Source: Chelydra serpentina (lineage: Eukaryota > Chordata > Testudines > Chelydridae). From it: 64,000 nucleotides of DNA. Where the stretch lies: the NCBI GenBank assembly GCA_037349315.1, contig JBAIAC010000010.1:33520001-33584000 (forward strand), in the 5' to 3' direction. This document shows, piece by piece, positions 12,401-24,400 of the stretch (position 1 is the first letter of the stretch; each line of letters opens with the position of its first letter). The translations under genes and the position numbers were made by a program. The notes under the pieces are model-generated. The model was not told the origin of the DNA, did no database searches, and saw nothing but the letters and a program-made list of their open reading frames with translations.

Positions 12401-15400
12401 GAGATGCTGAGCAGCTGCAGTTCCCATTTACTTTACTTGTAGTTGAGTGCTCAGCAACTCTGAAAACAAGGTCCCCTGTCTCAATTTGGGTACCCAGAAA
12501 ATGAGGAATACAATGTGAAAATCTTCATTTAAGTGACTTACCCACCATCACATATGCAGTCTATGGCAGATGTATGGATGGAACCCAGTTCTCCTGGGTG
12601 GCATTCAGTTGCCTTTGAAGGCAGTCCTTTCTCTTTCTGCAGTCTCCTAACTCATCCTCACTCTCTCCACACCTTGTAGTTCTACAATGGATGAATCAGA
12701 TGTCCTACAGACAGCTACATTCACTACACAACCCTGATTCACTTGCTGAACACTTTCCAGGACTTCTAGGTCTCCAGCATAGACCTCTACCTCTTGAGCT
12801 AAAGCAATACCTTGTATCTGTAGTATGCTGTTATCTTATATGAACCAGCTACTAGAGGGCGATGGTACACATAGTTTGTCAGAGCTTACATGACTACTTG
12901 CCAGATTGCAGAAATATGTTGGAAATGAGAAATCCTGGGTTGTACTCTTAACTCGGGGGGGAGGAGTATAGGCTTGTGATTATAGACAGCACAGCCAACT
13001 ACATAAAGTTTGCATATTCTGAAAAGCAGTGTGACTAAGTGGAAATGCTATGAGACACGCATTCTGGTCCTAGTTCTGCCTGAAATGACAGTATCCTCAT
13101 TACCTTTAATAATAAGTGTGAAAAGCCAGGCTGACTTAATTTAGGATTTATCACCCCATTCAGGGAGCATGTCCAGTGCTTTTGCTGTGATATAAGGATC
13201 CCTATAGGCTGGACTGTATTGGAGATTAAATTTTGGCGATTTTAGGAGTAAGCAAGCCTCTAACAAGCTCCACTGAGCATGTGCAAATAGCATTTTTCAA
13301 AGGCTTATAACTCTGCTGAGTCTGGGTGGACTTTCAAGCTTAATGTAAACAAACCGAAGGAGAGGCACTCTTTAACAATTTTTCAGTTGTAGTAATGATA
13401 GGTGTTACTTCTCAACCAATAGAAGCTATAAACACTTCAAACAGATGTGATTCTCCGCCCCCTCCCCCCAATTTGGTGTCCTTCTTTAAAGGTAAGGGAG
13501 GGGGACGTCAAAAAGCATATACTTTTTTGATCACTTGAGGCGAACATGCTTTTGGACAGGTCAGGTCTTTCTTTGCTTATGTTCTGGCTATCTGTTTCAG
13601 GTGAGCAGCGATACTTCTAAGAGAAACTCTTTACATCCTCTATCTTGTAATCATTTAAGTGTCTAAGCATGGACAGAGCCTGAAAATCCATTTCCCTGGG
13701 CAAGTAGGAAGTTTTCCTAAATAGGTGTCTTCAACTTCTGCAGAATTTAAGATTTTTGGGGGGGTTTTTTCTTTTAAAAAAGATAACCTCTTAAACCTGA
13801 ACCCTGTGGAAAACAATGCAGTGTAACCTTTCTGTAGGCTTGTCTACGTGAGGAAAGGTGCACTATTTAAATTAAGGTGTGATTTTTTGTTTGTTTGTTC
13901 GTTCGTTTGCTTAAACCCATTTATGCCTGGTCTAAGCAGGCCTTGCACTGTTTTAACTAATAGTGCTTTTTTTTTTTTTAAATGCTGATGTAGTTAAACC
14001 ACTGCAACTTTGTGTGGACACCTACATCAATTTTAAACCTGTCTTCTACTGATAACTTGCCTCTGTACATTTACTAACAAGTTAAGTCAATTTAAACTTG
14101 CTAATATTGGGTTTTGAACACACAGTTGTACTAAATTGTTTTAAAACTGTTAAATTGGTGTAACTTCTGTGTGTAAACAAGACCTAGTCTGCTTGTAACT
14201 CTAGTGTTGCTGCTGCTCAAAGCTGTTAAAAGCTATAGCAGACTAACAACAAAAGTCTTGTCAGTTTTCACTGCTACTGTTCAGAACCCTGTAGATAGTA
14301 GTAACATTGAAAAGTATCATGTTAGTTTCACTGCTTTTAGGAATTATGAGCTCAGAGCTAGAAACTGAAGCCATTCACTTAGCTGAGGACCCAAAAATGG
14401 AGGCCAGAAGATAGAATAGTGAGGACACAAACCCCTTGCAGCACCCAAGAGGCTGAAAGGAGTAGAATAATGGGGATTCTACAACCATCGCAGGAGCTGA
14501 TGTCTATGATTAGAGAAAGAAGCGGTAAATACTCCTCTTCACGTCCCATAGGTAGCCTTTGATCGTGGGTCCAGGAACAGCATCATCCCCTTACCCAGAA
14601 GCTGGAGGGGTAAGAGATAGCGTATCCCCTGGGCCATTACCCCAGCCAGTGAGGGATGGGGGTTCATCTTTCATATTTGCCTTTAGTTATTAGGCTTCAT
14701 TCTTCTTGGGATTCAGGAGCTTGATATCTCCAAACCCTCTGTGTGAGTGGATGATTGGCAGCACAGTGTGTGTGGTGTCCGGATAATGAAATCCAGTATG
14801 GAGAGAGAGCGCGAGAGAGCACCCCTTGAGTGGAGGCAGTGGAAGAAGAGACAGAATATATACTGGAGGTGGGAGAACATAATATAGGAAAAGAGAGAGA
14901 AGAAAGAGAAACTCTGAGGCATTCAGCTCAATCTTGGACAAAAAGGATTAATTGCCTTTTCGTGTAAGAAGAACAGCAAATCAACCTGCCAGGCTCTGCC
15001 CTGTTTGTATAGGCAGCAAGCAGAGTCTTATCTCTAATGACTTCTGAAGTAACTTCCAGTAAATGCATTGTCTTCTGAATATTTCAGGAATATTGATGGC
15101 TGTTCTCATACATCACAAAAATCTACTCCATCAAGGTACTGATCTGTTTGATTTCTTTTTTTAGTGCCTCTGCCAACAAAAGTTGTAATAGAATCCTTGA
15201 ACTTCAATACTGTATTGCACTGGGATTACATGAGCATGCCTACACTCCCTCGCTTTATTGTGGAAATCAAACCTTATGAGTAAGTTTCTATGTCTTGCAT
15301 TATACCTTTACCTTATTTTCTTTAAAAGGCATTCATGTAGTGATTCCTTTGATTTTGCCATATCTCTAGGAAAGTTTTATTTCTACACAGTGAAATCATG

Positions 15401-18400
15401 CAGTCCCTATGGAATTCAGTATGAGCGTAAATGAAGACAGAATTTGTCTCCATTCTGACATCTGTATTGTGTAATACATTGACTGTAAAAATTACATTAA
15501 TTACTCTTTTAAATCTATTTTACAGGCTAGGGAAATATAAGCCAGTCAGCACCTGCATGAACACAATAAAACATTATTGTGACCTCTCTAATGAAATAGA
15601 AGAACAGAGTCAGTCTTACTGGGCTAGAGTTAAAGCTTTCATTGGGTTAGAAGAGTCTGAGTACGTTGAGACCAAAGAATTTGTTCTGCGACGGGATGGT
15701 AAGTTTAAACATAAATTTTACATCCAGAAAAGTGAATTGAGATCACTTCAGATGAATGTATAGTATTTCTATTAAATTTAAAGATGAATATAAATATATT
15801 TCTGGTGCGATATTGTATGTTTGGTTAGGAATATCATAGTAGTAACTTGGGGTTCAGGATGAAAGATGAGCATAACAGTTGCTTAGGAGCACTCTATAGG
15901 TAGTTACTTGTATGGCCCCCTGAGTAATGTCTGAGCACCTTTCCAAATATTTTAAAAAGAAGTGGTGCTGGTGATGCCCTCTGTGGCTTTCCTTATTTTG
16001 CTACTGTCCCAATGCCCCAATATGGGGTAGGGAGACCACTGTTGTGCTTGGAAAGTACTGCCTTCTTAGACATCCCAGAAGTTGCTGTATTACAATGCTG
16101 GGTGAAGTGATCCCTATTCAGTGTGGCTTCAGTTATCCATCTTCTGATCAACTGAAACTGTTACCTTGAAGCGGAAGTCCCCTGTAGTATGACTGCAGAG
16201 CATAATGTCCTGTGTTGAAAGTTATGCATTGCAGTCCTTATGCATATCACAATCTCTTTTTTGGATTATCCAGATACATTTAATGTACTTTTTGTAGTTG
16301 GATAATTAAGGCTGTACTGCATATATAGTTTTCAATTATAAAATGTTTTGGGCACATTCAGAATCAATAGCATTTCATTTAGATTTACACCAAAAAAAAA
16401 AAGAGAGGGCCATCTGCAAGGCCCTTGGCTCATATAAATTTTAAACTTTGTATAAACCTTTCCCTAAATTCTTTAAGTGCCCAATCCTTGCCTTAAACTT
16501 AGGTGTCTTGAGTTCTTAAACCTGTTTCCCATTAGGGTAGTTTCATCATATCCATTTCCAATGCCTAATCTTACATAAATTGATACTACCTTTTTATGAG
16601 CAACTTTCTAGCCTGTTGTCCTGATAATTCCTGAGATTGTTTTTCAAATGTAATAATCTTTGTTTTAATGTGATGGGCTTACATTCTGCATGATACTCAA
16701 GTGAAATCTCATCAGTCAATAGTACCTTATTTTGTGCTTTAGTCTCATGTATACATGATTTATTTTGCTTTTCTAATTGCTGTCAAAGAGCTGAATTTCA
16801 AGGCCTTATATGTGGGAAAAGTTACAGTGGTTTAACTGGTTTCAGAGTAGCAGCCGTATTAGTCTGTGTCCACAAAAAGAATGAGGAGTACTTGTGGCAC
16901 CTTAGGGTATGTCTACACTACGAGACTAGTTCGATTTTTCTTAAACCGAACTTGTGAAACCGATATTGCAAAGTCGATCGCGTGAATCCACAGCAAGGAC
17001 CTTAATTCGAATTTGTGAGCCCACAGTAACGGGGCAAGCGTCGACATTGCAAGCGGTGCACTGTGGGTAGCTATCCCACAGTTCCCGCAGTCCCTGCTGC
17101 CCACTGGAATTCTGGGTGTAGCCCCCAGTGCCTTCTCGGGCCAAAAATGTGTCAAGGGTGGTTATAGGTAAATGTCGTCACTCGACCCACACTCCCGCCC
17201 TCCCTACGTGAAAGCGCCGGTGGGCAATTAATTCGCGCCCTTTTCCGGTGATTGACAGCTCGGACGCCACAGGACAGCGAGCATGGAGCCCTCTGCGATT
17301 ATCGCTACTGTTCTGTCCGTTGTCAACACCTCACGCCTTATCGTCCACCTTTTCCAGAGGCAGATGCAGAGAAATCGGGCGAGGAGGCAACGGAAGCTCC
17401 GGGAGGACATGAACTCTGAGAGGGGCACAGACCTCTCGCAAAGCACGGGACCCCGGCCCGTAGAAATCATGGTGGCAATGGGGCACGGCGATTCTGGGCA
17501 AGGGAAACAAGCACTGACTGGTGGGACCGCATAGTGCTGCAGGTCTGGGATGAATCCCAGTGGCTGCGAAACTTTCGGATGCGTAAGGGCACTTTCCTGG
17601 AACTTTGTGAGTTGCTGTCCCCTGCCCTGAAGCGCCAGGACACCCGGATGCGAGCTGCCCTGACTATCCAGAAGCGAGTGACCATAGCCCTGTGGAAGCT
17701 TGCAACTCCTGACAGCTACCGGTCAGTCACGAACCAATTTGGAGTGGGCAAGTCTACCGTGGGGGTTGCTGTGATGCAGGTAGCCCATGCAATCGTTGAC
17801 CTGCTGCTCTCAAAGGTAGTGACCCTTGGAGACGTGCAGGTGATCATAGATGGCTTTTCCGCTATGGGATTCCCAAACTGCCGCGGGGCTATTGATGGGA
17901 CACACATCCCTCTCCTGCGACCGGACCACCAGGGCAGCCAGTACATTAACCGAAAGGGCTATTTTTCTATGGTGCTGCAAGCACTAGTGGACCACAAAGG
18001 ACGTTTTACCAACATCAATGTCGGATGGCCGGGCAAGGTTCATGATGCTCGTGTTTTCAAAAACTCTGGTCTGTTTAGACGGCTGCAAGAGGGTGTTTAT
18101 TTCCCGGACCGCAAAATAACTGTTGGGGATGTGGAGATGCCTATAGTGATCCTCGGGGACCCAGCCTACCCACTAATGCCCTGGCTCATGAAGCCATACA
18201 CGGGAGCCCTGGACACTGAAAAGGAGCTCTTCAACTACCGGCTGAGCAAGTGCAGAATGGTGGTGGAGTGTGCCTTTGGCCGTCTGAAAGGTCGTTGGAG
18301 AAGCTTACTTACTCGCTCCGATCTCAGCCAAACAAATATCCCCATTGTGATTGCAGCGTGCTGTGTGCTCCACAATCTCTGAGAGAGCAAGGGGGAGAAG

Positions 18401-21400
18401 TTTATGGTGGGGTGGGAGGTTGAGGCAAATCGCCTGGCTGCTGATTACGCACAGCCGGACACCAGGGCGATTAGAAGATCACAGCGGGACACGCTGCGCA
18501 TCCGGGAAGCTTTGAAAGCTAGCTTCCAGAGCGAGCGGGGTAACCAGTGACTGTTACGCTTGTTTAAACAGAAGCTGAACCTGCCCCCGTTTCTTTACCC
18601 AGTTTCTGTTGCCTATCCTCTCCAATTACCAACCCCCTTCCCCCCCCCCCCCTTCACTCAACGCTTTAAAAGTATAATAAAGGAAACATTGTTTATTAAA
18701 ACCGTCTCTATTAATGATTTCTCGGTTAAGGGTTTAACCTGGGACGCATACCACGGTTGGGGAGCGGGTGGAGTGTTGGAAAGTACGCTTCCAAACTCGG
18801 GGAATGACATGCTCCTGCTCCCAGAGCAGTCCGAAGTGCTGGACTGCTTGTTTCAAGGGAGCCATCAACCCCTCCTATTCGCAACTGTGTGTGGTGGGGC
18901 CTTTGTGACTTTTTGGCCATGGATTGCGGCCACAGATCCCCTGCTGCATGGATCTGTCATGCAGGCTATCGCCGGCCGCAAAAGATCTGCTGCCACCCTC
19001 CCCCACCAGAAAGTCACAGGGCGCCCCCCCCCCATAGAGAACAAGACAACCCCCTCCCAGAATGACAAGTGTGCCCAGTGCATGCAATGTGAGAGTGACT
19101 TTATGTTGATCCTTTCCCCCTGTCTGTAACCTGGTTCTGGCGCCTGTCGTCGCTAACAACAAACCCCCTTACCCACTCCCCCAAAACCAAACCGTCCTGT
19201 GAAAGAAAGTCAGGGAAACAGCACTGTGCAAAACAAACATTTTTATTAAGGGGAGCATATTTTTTAGATGATACCTGGGCAGGGAACTGTTGTGGGGTGC
19301 GGTTGCAGGGAGGGAAAGGACCCATCTAAAGTTTTGGAAATGAGAGCCTTCTGCTACTGGAGCAGTCTGCAGGGGTGGAGTGATTATTTCCATGGCCCCT
19401 GCCTCCCCTCGTTCTAGTGACTTTGGGTGAGTGGAGGACTGGACTTTGTGGCGGGGGAGCGCGGTTGGAAATAACATATAGAGGTGCTCTTTCCTCCTGT
19501 CCCGGAGAACGTCTACCAGGCACCGGAGCGTGTCAGTTTGCTCCCTCATTAGTCCCAGCAGCGTTTGAGTCGCCTGCTGGTCTTCCTGCCGCCACCTGTC
19601 CTCGCGAGCTTCAGCCCTCTGCTCCCGTTCGCTGACTGCTCGCTCGGACCTTGAGACGTCCTCTCTCCGCTGTGCCGCCTCCTTTCGGGAACAGACCATC
19701 AATTCTGAGAACATGTCGTCCCGGGTTCTCTTTTTGCGCCGCCTGATCAGCGCAAGCCTCTGGGAGGGTGATCCACGGGTAGGGCGGGAGACACTCGCAG
19801 CTGTGGGATGAGAGAAAGGGAGTGAATTCCTCAGAAAGATACTTTTTTCCAGAACAATGCCTATACTCTTTCCCTGTGAATAAGACCAAGCACAGTACCT
19901 ATCACATGTCCACTTACTACAAGGTCGAATATTATGTCTTTATCCTGAGTGTCTGGGGTCCCGGTGTACAGATCCCAGAAGCCTTGCTGAACACTGGAAA
20001 TCTGCTCTCTGGAGACCATGGTAAGCTGATGAGTTTGGACTGCTGAGAGATTACTTCACAGCAGTGCTCTACTCCCATGTTTCAATCACTGTTCCTGGCG
20101 GCGGCCAGTTCCTGCTGCTGCCAAAACCGGTCATCTACAGCGGCTCGCCAGTCCTTTACCCCCCCCCCCCTCCGCGTGGCCGTTCCCGGGAACTGAAAGT
20201 GCCCGCGAACCGCTCTGTTTGAACGGCTCGCCTACCCTTTACCCCCCTCCGCGTGGCCGGTCCCGGCAACTCTCCCTGCCTGCGCACCACTAAGTTCGAA
20301 TGGTTAGCCTCCCAACTCCCTCCCCACCAGCGTGGATGGAAACCGCTGGGTGTCTTTCTTTAAAGGGAAAATGAAGAATTCACTATACTAAAGAAACCAC
20401 TCATTCAAACCAGGGCACCATGACTGATATCACTCTGATGAGGATTACGGAGACAGAGAAAGACTGCATGCTGCGTCAATGCCAGCAAACCCCGGGGCCG
20501 TATGCAGCCATGCTATGCAAGGCAATGATACCAGAGTACCTGCAGCTTGCATGGCGCGGGAAAGTATCCTACCATGGAGGAGACAATAAGGCCGCTCTCC
20601 TCGGGAACCTGATACAAAAGCTTTCACTGTACCTCCAGGAGAGCTTCGCGGAGATCTCCAATGGGGATTTCTCCTCTATCCCCATACATATTGACAGACT
20701 TTTCGAGTAGTTGCACTGGAAAACGACTCAAAGCTGAAGCGCCTAAGGCCAATTAAGCAATACAAACACAGTGCTTATACACCATGCCTATTGTATTCCA
20801 AATAAATGTTTAAAACACTGACCTGCTGATCCTTCGCCTGATTCCTGGTCAGGGATGCTGCCTTGGGAGGGTTCGTAGGGGATCTCAGTCAGGGTGATGA
20901 ATAGATCCTGGCTGTCGGGGAAATCAGCATTGAAAGCGCTGTCGACTGCCTCGTCCTCCTCCTCTCCTTCCTCATCTTCACCGTCCGCGAAAACCTCCGA
21001 CGACGTGGCCGTAGATAAGACCCCGTTGTCGGAGTCCACGGACACTGGTGGGGTAGTGGTGACAGCACCACCGAGCATAGCATGCAGGGCCTCGTAAAAA
21101 CGGCAAGTGTGTGGCTGCGATCTGGAGCGTCCGTTGGACTCCTTGGTCTTCTGGTACGCCTGTCGCAGCTCCTTGATTTTCACGCAGCACTGCATTGCAT
21201 CCCAGCTGTATCCTCTCTCCGTCATAGCCTGGGATATTTTCTCATAAATTTTTGCATTCCGTCTTTTGGATCGGAGCTCGGATAGGACGGATTCATCTCC
21301 CCACACAGCGATCAGATCCAACACTTCCCGATCAGTCCATGCTGGAGCCCTCTTTCTATTCTGGGATTGCATGGTAACCTCTGCTGTAGAGCTCTGCATC

Positions 21401-24400
21401 GTTGCCAGTGCTGCTGAGCTCGCCACGATGTCCAAACAGGAAATGAGATTCAAACTGGCCAGACAGGAAAAGGAATTCAAATTTTCCCGGGGCTTTTCCT
21501 GAGTGGCAGGTCAGAGCATCCGAGTACGGATCGCTGTCCTGAGCGTCCACTGAGTGGTGCACTGTGGGATAGCTCCCGGAGCTATTAGCATCGAATTCCG
21601 TCCACAGTACCACGAATTCGACATGGCCATGTCGAATTTAGCGCTACTCCCCTCGTCGGGGAGGAGTACAGAAATCGAATTAAAGAGCCATTTATGTCGA
21701 AATAAATAGCTTCGTAATGTGGACGGGTGCAGGGTAAAATCGAGTTAACGCTGCTAAATTCGACATAAAGTCCTAGTGTAGACCAGGCCTTAGAGACTAA
21801 CACATTTATTTGGGCATAAGCTTTCGTGGGCTATAGCCCACTTCATCAGATGCATAGAATGGAACATACAGTAGGAAGATGTATACAGAGAACATGAAAA
21901 GGTGGAAGTTGCCATACCAACGCTAAGAGGCTAATTAATTAAGATGAGCTATTATCAGCAGGAGAAAAAAAACTTTTGTAGTGATAATCAGGATGACCCA
22001 TTTCAGACAGTTGACAAGGAGGTGTGAGTAACAGTAGGGGGATACTTAACGTGGGGAAATAGATTGCAAACATGGGGAAATAGATTCAATTTGTGTAATG
22101 ACCTGGATACCATTAATTTAGGCTTGACTAAAGACTGGGAGTGGCTCATCCATATGTTTACATTTTTCTATGTTAAGTTTTATAAGCCATCTGGCAGACA
22201 TTTCTGCCCAGTGTCCTCACTGGTACTGCCCATTCTTGCTAGATTTGTGCCCATCCCAAAGCTCATATTCCCTTAACAAGGACTCAACTCCTTTGCAGCA
22301 TCTGTCCCATCAGGTGTGTAATCACTCTCATTATTCTGGCATGTCTTTGGAAATAATTTTTTCCTCTTGAAAATGAACGATAAATGCCATATCTGTTAGC
22401 CCTACATTTGTCTTTGAATTCTGTATCAAAATCCTTCAACCTAATAGTGAAAGTACACCTTTTGTTTCAGGAAAAATAGGACCACCTACTCTGAATGTCT
22501 CAATTGAGAAAGACCAAATCAGGGTTGAGATTCGCCACCCATATCGGAAACTTCCATCTGCTTTTAGACGATATAAGGATGAATTCACGTACAGGGTGTT
22601 TTTTTGGTCCAGTGGAGAACCGGTATGTTTTAAATTGAAAGTTTCTGAGTGTATTTTGGCCTTTTTTACAAAGATGTATAGTTTTAGAAAGGGCATATGT
22701 TAATCAATAATATGTTTTTATTACCTTAAATTACACACACACATCCAAGAGAAATTTATTTAAAAACTACTAATGATGCAAAAGTGAATCCCTGAAATGT
22801 TGAATATGGAACCTTAACCATAGCTCTGTCCTTTGAGTATCCATTGCAGTAGTCTTTAATCATGTGGTCACATGCCATTATTTTTGTAGAACCTCTGCTT
22901 TATTAAGTGTGCCTTTTGGACACCTAATCCATTTAGGTTTTTCTTTCATGTCCCTCATTGTGATGATTGAGAACCTTATATTGAATGGAGGGAGCTGTTC
23001 AGTATTTGCTTTTATTCTCATAGTTAAATGTGTTTGTCCACTAACTCATTCACTGTATCCCACTTACCCTGTCCAAATAATCAGTCACCACTGTGGATTC
23101 AAAGTACATCCATTAACTTGTATGAATTTACTGCATGATAATGACACACAGAATTTGAACCCATATATGGCAAGACTCAAATTTTCTTTAGTGCGTTGAG
23201 CTACCTCATTCACTGAACACCATCCAGTCTGCTCTGCACACCGAATGAAGCCTCGGTCTTCAGGGGAAATGTTTTAGTATGATCCAAAAATTGGTGCCAA
23301 TGCAAAATTGGGTGATTGGGGTTTTTTAAATGATCTAAAAGTTACTGTACTCTGTACACATCTACATCCTTGATTTTGAAATTCATGGAGATTTTCACCA
23401 GATGGTTTAAAGGCACATATCCAGTCTAGGGACCACCTCTGTGGAAGATTTAAAATTTATATCCCTATCAAGTAAGCCACTAAAGCAATACAAAAAAAGC
23501 TTGCAACACTTTTTAAAATAGGAAATGAGAGCTTTGCTCTCAAAAAATGCTAAGCCATTTATGCTCAAACTTCCTAAATTTAAAAAAAAAAAAACAACAA
23601 CCCCTGTCTCTAGGTGGAAACCAGTTCAGTCTGACGGGAAAGTTTCTCAGTTATAAGCAACTGAAAGAGCGTTAGAATGGAAATGTTTAAGCAGTATTAG
23701 CTATTCTATTCCATTTGTAATTACTTCAAATTTTGCAAACTGGCTCAGTTCAAAATTGGATTTTTGCAAGTCCTCAAGGGACTTCAAAAATTGTGTTCAA
23801 AATATTGATAACTTTATATGTGCCCACTTCACTCCTTCAACATTAAAGCATATTTCAAGGAGTAATTTCCAATATATTGTGCTTTCTCTTTTGCTCAATA
23901 AGGATGGTGGGTGAGTCCCTGGAAGGGAGATCAAGAGACAGGCATGTTTCATCATAGGCTAAAATTTTCAAAAGCACCTAAATCCCATTTTCAAAAGTGA
24001 TTTAGGAGCATAAGTCGTGTTTGAACATCAATGGGATTTAAGAGCCTAAGTCATTTAGATGCTCTTGAAAATTTTACCTATGGGCACAATGGTCTAATAT
24101 GGGTTCTTAATAATGCTAGAAGTTAGAGCTGTTGCCTTGCAAATAGCTGCTAGCTGAGATGCACAGCTTTTGCAATGCACAAAGATGCAGGAGCCACAGG
24201 TCTGATACTCAGCACTTTAAAAGTTATTGCACTATAAGGTGACAGTACTATCTTTACATATTGAGTCAATATTGTAAGTTCAAAATAATTAAGGGCCTGA
24301 ATCTAACTTTACTTTTCTTTCAGATCGAAGAGCTTGAAGCAGAGGAATGTAAGAAGCATACATGTAGCATATACATTCCAGTTTTTTCTACCGATTCCAC

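Larger units (their letters stand above)
16905..21789 (+). mobile_element. PIF/Harbinger DNA transposon, nearly complete
   Basis: A 4885 bp element with inverted ends (gggtatgtctacactac on the left, reverse complement of tagtgtagaccaggcc on the right) and a perfect TTA duplication at 16902-16904 and 21790-21792, the hallmark of this superfamily. It carries the two expected genes: a DDE transposase on + (17283-18550) and a Myb/SANT-type protein on - (21399-19169). A third small open frame lies on + at 20420-20710. Sits in IFNGR1 intron 3 in the same orientation for the transposase. Confidence 0.92.
16838..22150 (-). mobile_element. Penelope-like repeat, split by the Harbinger element
   Basis: The first part is 16838-16901 (ggtttcagagtagcagccg to tggcacc) and the second is 21790 to about 22150 (gagactaacacattt onward). 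Without the inserted Harbinger and one TTA duplication, the two parts join into one continuous repeat of a type found also at 41574 and 46500-46765. The sense strand is minus. It carries a hammerhead-like core (21814-21853). Assignment to Penelope-like elements is inferred from that core and the repeat layout; no RT or GIY-YIG frame is visible here. Confidence 0.6.
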
